A stretch of 64,000 nucleotides of DNA from Bemisia tabaci (GCF_918797505.1 NC_092799.1:1240001-1304000), one strand, 5' to 3'. Shown: positions 11,801-23,399, counted from the stretch's first letter. Made by a program: numbers and translations. Notes: a model not told the origin generated them from the letters alone.

Positions 11801-14800
11801 GTCAGATGACTCTTATTAAATTTGTCCTCTCTTTATGCCCATGCCAGAAAAAGGACGTTTATGTTAAATATGTTTCCTACTTGGGACTGGACGAGTTAGG
11901 TGTCCAGATGTTGAGGGTAAAAGTGACACTGCGACTCGGTGCTTATGCTGATTCACTAATTATTTACCTCCTGCATTTCTTCTTGCCAATAGTTCTTTGC
12001 GAATGTCTTTATCTGTCAATAAGAACACGTCAGTTAGGAGTTTTTCATAGTTGATGACCCCTCCATCCTCAACATATTTTTTGTCACCTATGAGGAAGAA
12101 CGGATTCAGTCAATAATTGCCATCGATCAGACAGTTTGACATTATGGACATTTTGGATTTAGATAGTTACGATGCTCGCACGATTTTTGAGTGAAGGAAT
12201 TATCCAGTACATCAGACTTGCCTAAAATCCAAACTACGCGATTAAGGAGACTGAATCGGTCATTATCAAAATGACTCAAGCGCCAGAAATGAGCTTATGA
12301 GAAAAAACAGTAATCTGTTTTAATTGACTCTGTTTCTAATTTCAAATGAATTATGGGATTAATCAATTAATCACCTTAATATTTTAGAGCTTTGAGATTT
12401 AGATTGGACCGATTAAACAGGTTTTTACTGTTTTTCCTCTACTGTTCTCTCCGGCGCCTAGAAGTCTTTCTGAGAATGGCCGATACAATTACAACATAGA
12501 GTCTTCAGACATATTTTTCCTGTAACCTATAATTACGTCAATACAACGTTACTGAACCCAAGAGTGCTCGCTATTGCCCATTCTGAAGTCAAATACAAAT
12601 TTTATAACAATTGTATAAGTTTTATAATCGTTCGATCGAAACTTCTTTTTTTTTCTTTTTTTTGCGCAGAACGAGCGGGGTGGATATTTGTTCAATCATT
12701 TGAATAGATTCAACCAGAATCAGCCTAACCACATCAAACGTAGCCTAATTTCCTCTCTTGTTCTATTTTTTAAAAAGGAAACCAGGAAACTATTGAAATT
12801 TTGTGAGTGTACTCTTCATATTCCATGTGGTGATTTTACATGCACTTTAAATGTATCTAGTGGTTTAGTTCTCTGTTAAATAATAGTTACACAGTTGAAG
12901 AGGTATTCTGCCCTGCTGAGGAAAAACGCCGTATGAACATCCACGAGTTGTCAACTTTCCTTGGATAAAACATGCATTTTTGCGAACAGTAATGCATCTC
13001 GACGGTGTAAGTCGGCAATCACATAACTCTTTTGCGGAGTCTGAAAATCTCCGCCTCTATGTTATTTTTTAAAGGAGAACAAATTGACATCATTCCTTGA
13101 AGTTTTTGCAGAATTTCCTTCGCACAAAAAGCAAAAAAATCACCGCAGTTTTGAAGAGCTCCCGTTGAGCACAGTTTTCCGTTTAAAAAATAAAGTATGA
13201 CAGTAAGTTTGTGACGTCGCAAACCGAGTTATGTGATTGCCGACTTACACCGTCGATATTTTTCCTTTGAATTTCCAGACATAGAATAAATTACGAACAA
13301 AACTAGCTGAAAAATCGATGGAAAAATCTTCACAATTTTCCCAGTATACTAATTTTATGTTGAAGGAAATATGGCAACGTCTAAAGGCTCATACGGCGTT
13401 CATTTTTACATAGCAGTATTAACCTTTTAAATCACTACTCCGGCTCACTATTGCGAGGCGCCACGCAACAATATTTCTTGCATTATGCCACACGCATTTT
13501 GCTTAATTTATTTAGCCACACCCACACTGCACCCATCGTTTGTGGCCAAATACAAAAATTCTTGTTGCGTTGCGCCATAAGCGGTGACCAAATGAATGAA
13601 CAAATACTATTAGCGATGAGTACTTTCTCTTAACATCTCGAAACGAATAAATGTATTCCCATCGTTTCTACTTCCAGACCCAGAGCTGGACCCAGCAACT
13701 TGGCAACACTGTCTTTCCTCCCTTTAAATCTCTGTTGAATAATCAATTCTTGTTGAAAGCCTAGCCTCTTCGAGAGTCGATACATTTCATTGGTATAAAT
13801 GGAGAAAAAACAACGTTCGACTAAAATTGACTAGATCCGCCAAATATATTGCGTTTATAATTATTAGAGAATCTTGATGAGTGTGTACTTACTCGGTTTG
13901 ATGACCGACTCATAGTTTTCTCTGTCCAACCACCGAGTTTGATCATATAAAATGCAACCATTGGTAGGTGAACACATGACTAAGGCTGAAAAGCAAAAAG
14001 TATGAAAGAAACAAGCATAATGAAACAAGCAGCCATATAATTTCAACCTATGCTTTTCCTTATTTATGTCATTTTTTGATTATTTTTGCCTAGGCGTGGC
14101 ATTACTCTCGAGAGTCTCGGTCGAAAAGAGATCGAAAAACAAAATGGCTCGAGAGGGGCAGGGGGGGGGGGGTGATAGGGAGGGAAACAATGCTGCCGTG
14201 CTTAGAAAGAATGAACCTTCGAAAGTTGCCAGATTTCCCTCGATAAAACATGTATTTTTGACAACATTCATGCTTATTTTTCCTCGCAACTTTCAGATAT
14301 TTAAAGATTAAATTCCGTGCAAAATTGTCTGAAAATTTTTCGAAAATAACTATCAGAATTTTTCTAGTAAATTCGGTTTTTATCGGAGAAAACTTGGCAA
14401 CGTCTGAAGGCTCATACGGCGTTCTTCCTTAGCACGACAGAATAGGGAGGGCAGAGAGGAAAACTTTGAAATGAAGATATGGAGTTGGATGGAGTTAGGA
14501 CGTAGGTCACAGGTTATGGTAATTTAAATAGAAAGAAAAAATACCACTTTTTTAATTTATCGCGTTTTTCCCCAATTTGTGGGTACGGGACAGTGCCCGT
14601 CCAAAATCTATGCACATATCAGCGAATAGAAAGGAAATGTTTAGACATCTTCCTCTTATTTCGAGGTATAAGACTTGTACACAATAGAATCTCAACATCG
14701 AGTCGACTATACAATTTTTACTTACATAGTGTAACTAACAAACCTATACTGCCGCGCTCAGGAAGAACGCCGTATGAGCCTTTCGACGTTGCCAAGTTTC

Positions 14801-17566
14801 CATCGATAAAAACCGAAATTACTGGGAAATTTTTGAATATTTTTTTCTAAAATTTTTAGCCAATTTCGTACGCACTTTAATCTAAAATAATTGAAAATTT
14901 CAAAGAAAAATGTGCATGAATGTCGTCAAAAATACATGTTTTATCAAGGGTTTGGCAACTCTCGAATGTTCGTACGGCGTTCTTCCTTAGCACGGCAGTA
15001 TACTAGTTCTGACTCAGAGGTGGAGAATGTTCACGGACCAAAGACCTATTAGAAGATCGCAAACTGCGGGAAAGTGGGAAAATTGCGTAGGCTATACGAA
15101 TTTGAATGATGATTGATGTAAAATGTATCACTTATTGATCGAAACTCTCTCAAGTTTCGCGCCGTACTTCTTCCGAAGTTATGTATGCACACTATCCTAC
15201 GCATCTCCAATTGGACGTATTTTTGCCAAATGGAACTGTGTGCATTATGAGTCATAATGCATAATTTATGACGTGAGCCCTGTTATGGACATATTCTTAA
15301 AGGCGGTCTCAGGGCTCATGTCTTAATGCACATAGTTCCGTTTGATAGAAATACGTCCAATTCATAGCGTGCGTATCTCGGAACTTAGTGCGATTCACGA
15401 GTTGAGAGCTAAAAACGAGACTTGAGATTAGGCTTAGGGAGGCGGCGCAATGCTTGAAGTATTTTTGAAGTTTTGCAGGAACTCATTGCAATCGTTTGTA
15501 GCAAAAAGTTCAAAGTTTCGGAAATTCCCTTTCGAGAGATGAAGTCCCTTTTTCAGGATCCAATCACAATATGAAACAACAAATCTTTCTCGCATACGTA
15601 CACCTATGAAAAAGAGCTCGGTCTCTTTTCCGCTGACTCAAAGATTTTAACGCAAGAGTCGAAAAATTGGAAGGGGCGAAACACATGAAACAACTGTATC
15701 GACTTCAAGGTAGGTAAAATTGCAGATCTAAAAAAAGGAGGAGAATCTTTTTCCGTCTGACTCAGAGATTTTAACGCAGGAATACAAAAGTTGTATGGGG
15801 CGAACCGCGTTATACCAACCATTTCGACTATCAAAGAGGTTAAATTGTGTATCCAAAAAACGAAGGAGAATCTCTTTTCGGCTGACTCAGAGACTTTAAC
15901 GCAGATTAATTAAAGAAAAATATATAAAATGGCAACATTTCCTCTTCGTCCTGGAAACTTGTCAGTTTGCAGATAGGCGGTACTGTTCCATAGTTATCGA
16001 GATTTATGTGCTCTCACATGAGTACCTAGTTTGGTTTCCAAAGTCCAGCCTCTCACTCATATAAATGATTTTGTTTTACACTTACTTTCAGTCTTAACCT
16101 TGGGCGGGAAAGAATTTCTTCTTTTTGAACTTCTGGTTCGAGTTTTCCTTAAAGGGATTTTAAACCGAAACCGCGACCTGGATCCATTCCTGGACCTAGA
16201 TGCCTGTTTCAGGTCCATAGATCTCCGCACAGCTGCTATTTCATTGATTATAATTTTCATCAATACGTCTCTCGCATAGCGCACAGCGTCCTGTAAAAAG
16301 AAAATCAGAATTTTCAGGGATCAAACGCGGGGCCTCTTACAATGGATCAGTTGCACGGGTCGCAGAATCCCGTTTTGATGGTTTAAGCTGGTACATTAGC
16401 AAAAAATAATAAGGTTTGTCTAAATGCCCAGTTCCTACGCCCTGCGATAATACCGGAGTTATAGTCCTTCAGATGTCGCCTTGAATCCTTGGGTCGACGT
16501 AATTTCGGTTTGGTTTAGCATCTTTAGCCTCTTTTATCCCCATTTTTTTCGTATGAAATTCCTCTATGACAGGTAAAAAATACGAGATTGGTATAACGAA
16601 ACTAAACATATTAAAACCCCAAAAAGGCAGGACGTCTTGAGTCATCACAGGCTCGTTTTCAGCTACAAAATTAATGCAATTTGAGTGACAACCTAATCCA
16701 TTTGTTATCACGCAACCACGTCCACGTTGCGTTCAGTGCTTTCATAATAACGACTGGAATCGGATCGGAGCTTAATATTTTATTAGTGCCCATTATTTTT
16801 TGCAGCTCAAAATGAGCCCGCGACGACTTGGAACGACATGCTCTTTTAGTGATTAATATTTTCAGCTTTTTTTTACTCATTTTGTACTTTTGCATTCTAT
16901 TATATTCGTATTTTCGGGCTTTGGCTTGTGTGCTTTATCCCTCCTCTTTACTTATCCGTCGTATAAATGAACGTATTTCTACCAAATGGAACTATGTGCA
17001 TTAAGACATGAGCCCTGAGACCCATAAGAGTATATGCATGACAAGGCTCACGTCATAATGCACATAGTTCCGTTTAGCAGAAATACGTCCAAATAACTCA
17101 ATCTTGAGTTTTTGTAGACAAAGATTCCTCTTTCCGCAAATGGTAACTTGTTGCGTGGTAATTGAAGCCTTAGCTCTGACTAACAATACTTTTGGGCAAG
17201 ACTTAATCTACGAAAAAATCTTAATTCGATCGATCGATCGGATACCTCCGTTGTATAAATCGTGTTCTACCTAAAGTTTTAATGAGAAAACATTTATCAG
17301 CATGCTTGACCTCGTTCTTTGTCTAGTGTTTTGTTCAAGAAAAAATGCGTTTCAATGGGCTGGATTGTCTTAAATGTTTAACGTGCGAATTTAGGATGTG
17401 GTTTTCATTGCTGCCATCATTAAAATTAAATGTTGTAGACGCAATAACGTCCGGCAGGAATTGAGCCTGTCTCAAACTTCAGCTGGAGCAAAAATAAGAG
17501 TTGTTGCTCATAGAAAATGACTCAAAAATCAAAATGAGCCCATTGGAAAAGTCTGAAACAGACTCA

Positions 17567-17609
<43 letters not shown>

Positions 17610-20600
17610 TGCCATTGATTAAATATTAACATGAGGTTCCACGATTCTACGAAGTGAGAAAAATGAAAAGTAAGGTCCAAAAATTTACTAAGAGGGGGAC
17701 TGTGACTGAGGCACACAATAACTGAAGATCATGTGCCTCTGCTGGTCGTGGTATTAGGTGAAATCTGCCATTCGGCATACGTCGGTTATGAGTTGGTCTA
17801 GAATTATCCCGTAACTTTACACGTGCAATTGCATAAGGAATATGCCAATTTTACATTTTCCGCTTCAAAAACGATGCTGTTGCCATGTTGAATATTGCAT
17901 AGCATCTTAGTGCGCAAAGCTTCGATGGAACGACGCCTCTTAGGAAATGTTCGCACCTGTGTCGTAGTATCGTTTTTGAAGTGGGAAACTTAAATAAACG
18001 CATATTCCGCAGATTGTAAAGTTAGGAGTGTATTTCAGACTTGATCTATGCAGTCTTCATGATGTTTGAGCCATTTTCTAGACGAATGTTCACTTCTCTT
18101 TGCTGTAGCTGAAGTTTGCTTCAGGTTAATTTCGCGTTTTTTTGTAACGGAGCACAGTGAATCGAGTCAATAGGAAAAGTCGCACAAAATCTGGAAAAGT
18201 TGGGAGCTGATATTTTTGAAACTATGAGACATAAAATGCTAAGACTAGGTTCATTGGTTTTTTCCTAAAATTTTCTTTCAGAGACACCCCCTGAAATTAA
18301 ATTTGTGACGTAATAAACATCAAAATTTGACATTTTCGCCAAAAATTCCATGCCCGACCTCTTCTATTAACTCGTTCCACTGTGTGGAGGTATGTAGGCA
18401 GTAGATAAAAAACTCGAGCCGATCAAGCCGCGAAAATTTGCCTACTGATGAACTTACCTCGCCGTAATGTCCGTCGAAAACCGCGTAGAACGATGCCTGA
18501 GTGCCGGCGGCGTTTTCGTAGACCATTAATCGGTCCTCCATTGCGTCTCGGTATCCAATCGTGGCGTACATTGCAACGTTACTCCACCGTTTCCCCATTT
18601 GTATCTTCTCCTGTACCTCTAAATCTGCTTGAGTCACCAATGTTGATATATCCCCGTCGCCGGAAATAAATCCGCGATGACTCCAAAAGATAGGATCTTT
18701 TTAGAAAAAAAAGAGGAGGGTAGTTATTTTCACGAGATAAAAATACAATTAGCTTTGATCTAGCATTTTACGTATGATTTGGTCATTCTCGAACAGACTT
18801 AAGCGCCAGAAATTGTTGCTGCGTAAGGACGTATCTCGATTTCCACGCGTGAGACTTGCTCTCTGTATGCTGCCGTACTAAGGAAGAATGGCGTATGAAA
18901 ATTCGAGAAATGCCAAATTTCCTTCAATAACATGTACTTTTGAGGAAAATTATGAATATTTTCCTTTGAAATTTTCAGACGTTTTAGATCAAATTATGAA
19001 CAAAATTATCTGAGAAATTGGTCGACAAATATCCACAAATTTTCTTAAAAATTAAATGTTTTCCGGGGGAAATTTGGCAACGCCTGAAGGCTCATATGGC
19101 GGTCCTTCCTAAGCACGGCAGTATGAGCCTAGGCTTCCCGGGGCTCATGTGGGTATAAAGATGTGGGTATTTGTCAGAGTCGCAACGAAATGATATTTTG
19201 AGAAAAATAGTGAAAATTGCCATAATGGACTACTAGACTAGGTACGAATTTCAGCATTCTGATACATGTTTCTGAACCAAAATTTCACGTAAAATGCGAT
19301 GCGCATAGCAAAAGTTACCAAAATCAACTCCTTACGAAGATATTTAATGATTCATGATGCGTGAATTCAAACCGCCCGCTTATGAAAACTCAATGCTCTA
19401 CGTGATTCACATCGCGCGCTAAACGTTCATCATGATAGACTCTGCGATATAAAAATCTAGAAACCTCAATCTTGACGGTTTGGCTCAGCTATAGCAAATT
19501 TCTTGTGGTTTAAACAACATATGATGGGAAATGAACATTGCTCGATGGAGAAGCTTGCTGAAACCGTTGTAGCGCGCGATTTGACTCGAGTAGAGCTTTG
19601 AGTTTCTTGTGAGCGGGCAGTTCAAATTCCTCGTAACCAATGTGAAATAAAAACGTTGAAATCTTCGTTAGGAGTTAGTTTCAGTAATATTTGTTGCGCT
19701 AATCGTGTTCTACTTGAAATTCTGGTTAAGAAACATGTATCAGATTGCTTAAATTCGTACCTTGTCTAGTGGTCCATTGACCCGGTTCTGCATATTGGAT
19801 GTCAGAAAAATGAATGTGCGAGAAGTATATAATTTAAAGTTGGATTATGATTGTTTCGGACATTTACCTACAATTTGAACGGGAAAAGAAGGTATAAGCA
19901 AATTGGCGCTTGAGTCTTCTTGAGAAAGAACGGAATACTTTCAATGTAAATCCCCCATGTAAAGTCAACTTTTTTGTATTTCAAAGCCTTGGCGTGTACG
20001 AAAACTTTTTTACACTCTTTCTACATGAAATACGATGAAACCTTACCTACTGATGATCGCTTAAAGTGCAGAAACTTACTAAAATCTCAACAACAAGATA
20101 GTCAATTTTACAGCGCTCTCAACCAAACCATCGAAGTTCCCCATACTCCCACAAGCCACCAGAAAGTTGGCACTTCCACATTTCTTGTAAAACCCCCTTT
20201 TCGGCATATTTTTACCGGGTGTACTTGTACCCTTAGTCTCCTCCCTGAAGGAACCCAATCACGCATTTTTTTTTGCCAGCGTTTTCTCTGTCATCCTATC
20301 AACATATTTTTTTTTGTTTTTGTCTTTTGGTCGTTCTTTTGGCTTTAAGAGAGCGCGAAGCGTCCTCTGGGGGCTGGGCCGAGTAGCGGTCAGGGGTTTA
20401 ACCCCCTAGTATATATATAATAGGACAGAAAGTCTTCATCATGGCGAACGAAGATATGAGGTTTCGGACTTTGGTCATGGATTTGCTAGAGAGGGGCCGT
20501 ATCTCACCTGTGACATACTCTTTGAGATCCTCTCGGATGACGGCAGGACGTTTTTTGTCTTTGTGTCGCCATGTGTAAGACCCGAATGTGCACTTGTATT

Positions 20601-20835
20601 CCATCATCCCTGAGTCAAGTGGTGGAGAGCACTCCACGAAGTAGAAGCTTGGGCGGGGAATACGCTTGCTTATTGGATGAGAAAGGAAGCGCCTTGCGAC
20701 GTTTTTGCAATATTCGTTTGCCTCCTCAATTTCTTCCGGCCAAGGCGATCCTTTAATGTCGTGGCATATATTTCTCTCAATGTCGTTTTCTACTCTCAGG
20801 GACCCGTGATTCCCAATAAACTCGGCCGCGAAAAC
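8390..20835 (-). CDS. PPM1L-like PP2C phosphatase, gene 2
   Basis: Six exons on the minus strand: 20835-20508, 18696-18458, 16290-16086, 12087-11968, 10599-10469 and 8869-8390. The joined frame is 1503 nt (500 residues plus stop), without the expected short 5' exon. Human PPM1L is about 360 residues; the excess lies in exon 1 and in a basic insert in exon 3. All expected motifs are present in order: GYRDAMED, FDGHYG, TTALIAII, ANVGDSRGVM, TRTLGD, ATDGLFD and GAGDN. It should be a magnesium- or manganese-dependent Ser/Thr phosphatase. Oddities: Tyr replaces the small residue after DGH, and TRTLGD replaces SRSLGD. This is the copy with the most canonical RxxMED motif. Introns (1.4-4.0 kb) are full of MITEs. 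Confidence 0.9.
8965..9195. repeat. Palindrome in the last intron of gene 2
   Basis: Near-perfect inverted repeat with arms of about 85-100 bp: GAGAAATTCCAAAAATTACA on the left is inverted at 9130-9149, and the centre is near AGTACCAGCACAACTGGTAC. It lies 100 bp into the intron after the exon 6 acceptor side, so its transcript would form a long hairpin. Confidence 0.85.
9197..9450. mobile_element. R1 MITE copy 3
   Basis: TGCTAAGGAAGAACTCCGCC on the left, CCTTAACACGGCAG on the right. Directly abuts the palindrome at 8965-9195. In intron 5 of gene 2. Confidence 0.75.
9478..9592. repeat. R2 fragment
   Basis: Resembles one arm of R2 (ACTAGTCAACGTAATT, GCAGAATATTCTG); similar fragments lie at 42164-42290 and 51185-51310. 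Confidence 0.5.
9785..9975. mobile_element. R4 left-end fragment
   Basis: CACCACTAGACAAGGGACAA and the following sequence match the left arm of the R4 elements at 19225 and 31981. The right arm is missing. Confidence 0.6.
10469..10599 (-). CDS. Gene 2 exon 5: GTTAL / GDSR core exon
   Basis: 131 nt, acceptor TTTAAAG|GC, donor AGG|GTGAGT, phase 1 to 0. Reads (G)TTALIAIIEGSQL, IVANVGDSRGVMADHKG, PLSFDHRPDR. GDSR is a hallmark of PP2C. The small change DHKG for DSDG or DSNG separates gene 2 from genes 3 and 4. Confidence 0.93.
11091..11597. repeat. R23 long-TIR repeat, copy 2
   Basis: GGCCCCATTTGGCTTGCATT on the left is inverted at about 11560-11597. Inside is a direct duplication of AATTTTACAnGAGGTTTGnA. 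In intron 4 of gene 2; related to 4223-4805. Confidence 0.65.
11968..12087 (-). CDS. Gene 2 exon 4: INYEKLL helix exon
   Basis: 120 nt, acceptor CTCATAG|GT, donor GGAG|GTAAAT, phase 1 to 1. Reads DKKYVEDGGVINYEKLLTDV, FLLTDKDIRKEL, ending RRNAG. Corresponds to the PPM1L helix before the AGTT strand. Confidence 0.85.
12908..13416. mobile_element. R1 MITE copy 4, split by an R2 insertion
   Basis: Outer R1 halves are 12908-12999 and 13256-13416. They are flanked by TATT on both sides, a 4-bp target duplication. An R2 element sits at 13000-13255, so R1 is the older of the two. Confidence 0.85.
13000..13255. mobile_element. R2 foldback element copy 1
   Basis: Ends CGACGGTGTAAGTCGGCAAT and its exact inverse; arms of about 100 bp. 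Nested in R1. Confidence 0.85.
13681..13843. mobile_element. R13 hAT-like MITE copy 2
   Basis: CAGAGCTGGACCCAGCAACT on the left, CTAGATCCGCC on the right, with internal ATCGATaCATTT as in the other copies. In intron 3 of gene 2. Confidence 0.65.
14193..14440. mobile_element. R1 MITE copy 5
   Basis: CTGCCGTGCTTAGAAAGAAT to TTCCTTAGCACGACAG. It follows a run of 12 G (14161-14172). In intron 3 of gene 2. Confidence 0.85.
14749..14998. mobile_element. R1 MITE copy 6
   Basis: CTGCCGCGCTCAGGAAGAAC to TTCCTTAGCACGGCAG, flanked by TATA on both sides. In intron 3 of gene 2. Confidence 0.9.
15212..15364. repeat. R11 foldback copy 1
   Basis: GGACGTATTTTTGCCAAATG on the left and ATAGAAATACGTCC on the right; arms of about 60 bp with TGTGCATTA and GGGCTCATG. 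A second copy is at 16972-17092. Confidence 0.8.
15609..15905. repeat. Tandem repeat, ~125-bp unit, about 2.4 copies
   Basis: Each unit carries TCTCTTTTCCGCTGACTC-like sequence, AGATTTTAACGCA and GGGGCGAA. Units begin near 15609, 15740 and 15862; the last is partial. In intron 3 of gene 2. Confidence 0.8.
16086..16290 (-). CDS. Gene 2 exon 3: helix exon with basic insert
   Basis: 205 nt, acceptor TTTACAG, donor GAAA|GTAAGT, phase 0 to 1. Reads DAVRYARDVLMK, IAAVRRSMDL, then an Arg/Ser/Lys-rich stretch (SRSRNGSRSRFRFK, RKTRTRSSKRR) unique to this copy. The basic stretch looks disordered and could serve as a nuclear localisation or RNA-binding tail; that is inference. Confidence 0.85.
16972..17092. 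repeat. R11 foldback copy 2
   Basis: AACGTATTTCTACCAAATGG to AGAAATACGTCC; the same family as 15212-15364. In intron 2 of gene 2. Confidence 0.8.
17468..18125. mobile_element. R5 long-TIR element copy 1
   Basis: CTCAAACTTCAGCTGGAGCA on the left is inverted near 18090-18125. Contains GAACGACGCCTCTTAGGAAA and AACGATACTACGACAC-like blocks shared with 33180-33840 and 61702-63196, plus a T-run of about 40 at 17569-17608. Confidence 0.7.
18458..18696 (-). CDS. Gene 2 exon 2: first PP2C metal-binding exon
   Basis: 239 nt, acceptor AAAAAG|AT, donor GAG|GTAAGT, phase 1 to 0. Reads (D)PIFWSHRGF, KRWSNVAMYATIGYRDAMED, RLMVYENAAGTQ, then FYAVFDGHYGE. RDAMED is the phosphate-binding Arg plus metal-site motif of PP2C. 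Confidence 0.93.
18870..19121. mobile_element. R1 MITE copy 7
   Basis: CTGCCGTACTAAGGAAGAAT to CCTAAGCACGGCAG, flanked by TATG on both sides. In intron 1 of gene 2, ending 174 bp above exon 2. Confidence 0.9.
19225..19777. mobile_element. R4 long-TIR element copy 1
   Basis: ATGGACTACTAGACTAGGTA on the left, TACCTTGTCTAGTGGTCCAT on the right. The inverted arms extend well inside (GATACATGTTTCT, GAACATTGCTCGA), giving a ~550-bp foldback. In intron 1 of gene 2. Confidence 0.85.
20508..20835 (-). CDS. Gene 2 exon 1: variable N-terminal exon
   Basis: 328 nt, acceptor CTGTTTCTGTAG, donor ACAG|GTGAGA, phase 0 to 1. Reads VFAAEFIGNHGSL..., then the shared core EEIEEANEYCKNVARRFLSH and PISK, and ends VIREDLKEYVT. 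Longest of the three exon 1 copies. No known domain recognised; the shared core looks like an amphipathic helix. Confidence 0.8.
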
Positions 20836-20965
20836 CTACAGAAACAGATCTCGACGGTGAAATTGAACTTGTATCAAACCTGGTCGAAGATTGAAAGGAA
20901 GATAATCAAGAGAAGGAAAGGAGGGAGGAGAACGCGGAGGAATAGAACACAGAGGAGAACGGAAG

Positions 20966-21108
20966 CGAGGCGTGACTGATCGATTTATCGATATCTCCCC
21001 ATTTGCAGCTATGGTAAGGCATCGATAATTAAAGTGCTCGTTGCGAATACCTTGTGTATCGATTCTTCTCCATAGGTTTGAATGGCAGATCAATCGATAG
21101 ATCGATAG
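20966..21108. mobile_element. R12 MITE copy 1 (inverted)
   Basis: GAGGCGTGACTGATCGAT, CTCGTTGCGAATACCTTG and ATGGCAGATCAATCGATAG match the R12 copies at 40323, 49724 and 60731 in the opposite direction. Just upstream of gene 2 exon 1. Confidence 0.7.
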
Positions 21109-22500
21109 GAGAAAACTTTGCTTATTGTGCCAGTATTGGACGCAAGAGACGTAGCGGTGTGAATAGACTTTTCAGAAGTAAAATAACACGAAAATTATAC
21201 TGATCAATAACAAATTGGAAGAAAATGCGGGAAAAAACTAATGAAGAGCAGATAGATGTCAATATTAAGCTCATTCAGGTTGAACCAGGGCACAAATCGC
21301 GAATTCAGTACCCACGGCACTCGCATTGCGACAAAGCTCACTGAATGAAGCCCTCGCATGTGTCAGGAATTTGCGTTTTAAATACTGATTCCTCTGTAAA
21401 ATTTTGCGAGAAATACAATTGTGCCACTGGTTCTCTCTATAACCAACTCTAAAACCCCAAAAATTTGAGGCCGTAATGGAAGGGATATCCCACACTATCC
21501 TGAGAGTCCACCTCTATATCAAGTCAAACTAAAGATATGGAGAAAATACATTAACAAGGTTGTCACTCTGTTTGGGGGCTCCAAAACTCAAAACACGGCA
21601 ACTCTACTAATGTATTTGCTCCCTATCTTTGCATGTCAAGTCTGACTCGGGAGGTGGGCTCTCAGGATAGCGGCAGATATCCCCTTCATAATGGCTTCAA
21701 CTTTGAGAGCTTTTTTGAGCTTTGGAGTTCATTTCAGAGAAATCCATTGGCGAGATAGTGTTTCTCGTGAAATTTTCTTTTTTAAAATTGCATAAATCGT
21801 CAATCCTCACTCATGCTAGAGCTTAATTCCCAAAACGCAAAACTGACCCACGATACCGTCGCGTCGCAAGGGTTGCAATTTTTCATGAAAAATAAAATAT
21901 TGAAATTTCGTGTGAAATATTTCATAAAATTTCAGGAAAATATGAAAAATACTGAAAATATTGAAAAGTATCTTTGGAAATTAAATGCAAAATTTAATGA
22001 AATGCGTCTGATTTTTGCTTTTCTGTGAAATTTCATGAAATATTTCACGTATATTTTCAATGTTTCATATTTCCCATTTCAACTATGCAATCTTGACCGT
22101 CGCACAATGAAGGTTCAGCTGGTCGAGCCACAGCCCTGAGAATTTATCCGACTCGGAGCAAAATTCTTTAACGTTTTCCTAACGTTCCAGGTCGTTTCCA
22201 AATTCCTTTAACGTTCTAAGTTTTCCCGGCCCTTGGAACCGTGATCCATCGAGTTGAAGGGGGAATTTATTTCTCACTCCTATTTTCAACTATTCAGAAA
22301 GAAGCGCTAGAGCGAGGCTAAATTCTAGCTCTTGCAACTTATCTTAATGCCTCTATAAAAATAATTTTCTGAGGGGAGAATCGAGTAAGAGTTACTAGAC
22401 ATTTCACTGTGACGGTCATCAAACACACGGAGATTACAACGAAAGTCACTCGTCCCACCATGTCATGCATTACGAATAATCCATTCCAGACCGAGACCCT
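21109..22500. other. Intergenic region upstream of gene 2
   Basis: AT-rich, no coding signal. It has a diverged repeat of AAATTTCATGAAAnAT-like words at 21890-22080, and two inverted stretches around 21480-21530 and 21640-21680 (GTGGACTCTCAGGATAG-like). The missing first exon of gene 2 may lie here or further right. Confidence 0.5.
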
Positions 22501-22530
22501 CATTTCGTCGCTCCTCTCCTCTGGGGTAAA

Positions 22531-22688
22531 GGCCTAGATACACACGGCAATTAATCGCCGCGAGTGAGAGACGAAAGCCAATGGAGAGCCTTGATTTTGA
22601 TATATCGACGTCAATGGATCGAAATCAAGGCTCTCCATTGGCTTCCATCTTTCACTCGCGGCGATTAATCGCCGTGTGTTTCTAGGCC
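22531..22688. repeat. Near-perfect 158-bp palindrome
   Basis: GGCCTAGATACACACGGCAA on the left is inverted at the right end. Arms of about 70 bp meet at GATATATCGACGTC with almost no loop. Confidence 0.85.
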
Positions 22689-22719
22689 TTAAGTGTGCGA
22701 CTTCTTTTTGAGATGACCC

Positions 22720-23372
22720 CTGACATCCGTGTAACTCATAGAGGACAATAGAGGCGCAATGTGCTGGAGCGCCGATGAATAAGTCCCTTAATGAGACTGT
22801 TTTGTCCAGCACTCCTGAGACTACACTCAAAAAAAGGTATGACTCTGAGACCCATAAGAAATGGCTCGGAGATCCATAATTTCTAACCAAAGTGACTTGC
22901 CGTCTACAGTATGGCTTTCTGAGCCATACTTTATTGGTCTTGAACCTATAAGCATGGCTCCACGAACTATATTTTATGGCTCCATGATCCATAACTCGGC
23001 CGGTAAGTCACTCTTTCCATACTTGTTTTTTAAGTGTAGTGTGCGGCGACTGGCGATGCCGTATGCGCGTGGTCCCAGCTCCGGTCTTTGCTCAGAAAAT
23101 ACAGGTATACAATTTATTTCATAAAAATCGGGAGTGTTGTACATTTCTTAATTTGTCGTGACTTCAGTGGACACAATTTGCCAAAATTCGCGGAGATAAT
23201 GGTTGATTTAGATGAATAAATCCCGAAAACCACTCGCAGCCCGCGATTCTCCTCATAAGCCGCCGCGTGTTAAAAAATGCCGGCGAATAAAAGGCTCGGA
23301 ATGGCCCGTTCATGGATTGACTTCATCGGCGCTCCAGTACATTGCGACTCAATTGTACTCTATGATGTGACT
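22720..23372. repeat. Foldback ~650 bp with nested TIR element
   Basis: GCGCAATGTGCTGGAGCGCC near 22753 is inverted near 23325-23345. Inside, ACTACACTCAAAAAAAGGTA (22810) and TACTTGTTTTTTAAGTGTAG (near 23020) bound a ~230-bp element holding repeats of ATGGCTC. Confidence 0.65.
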
Positions 23373-23399
23373 CCATGCTTTCAGGGGCTCATACCGAGA

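Noticed and set aside
15609..15905. CRISPR array
   Set aside because: Only two to three long units without distinct spacers, in an animal intron.
22534..22992. 152-codon open frame on the minus strand
   Set aside because: Starts in a perfect palindrome and runs into a foldback element; no protein-like features.
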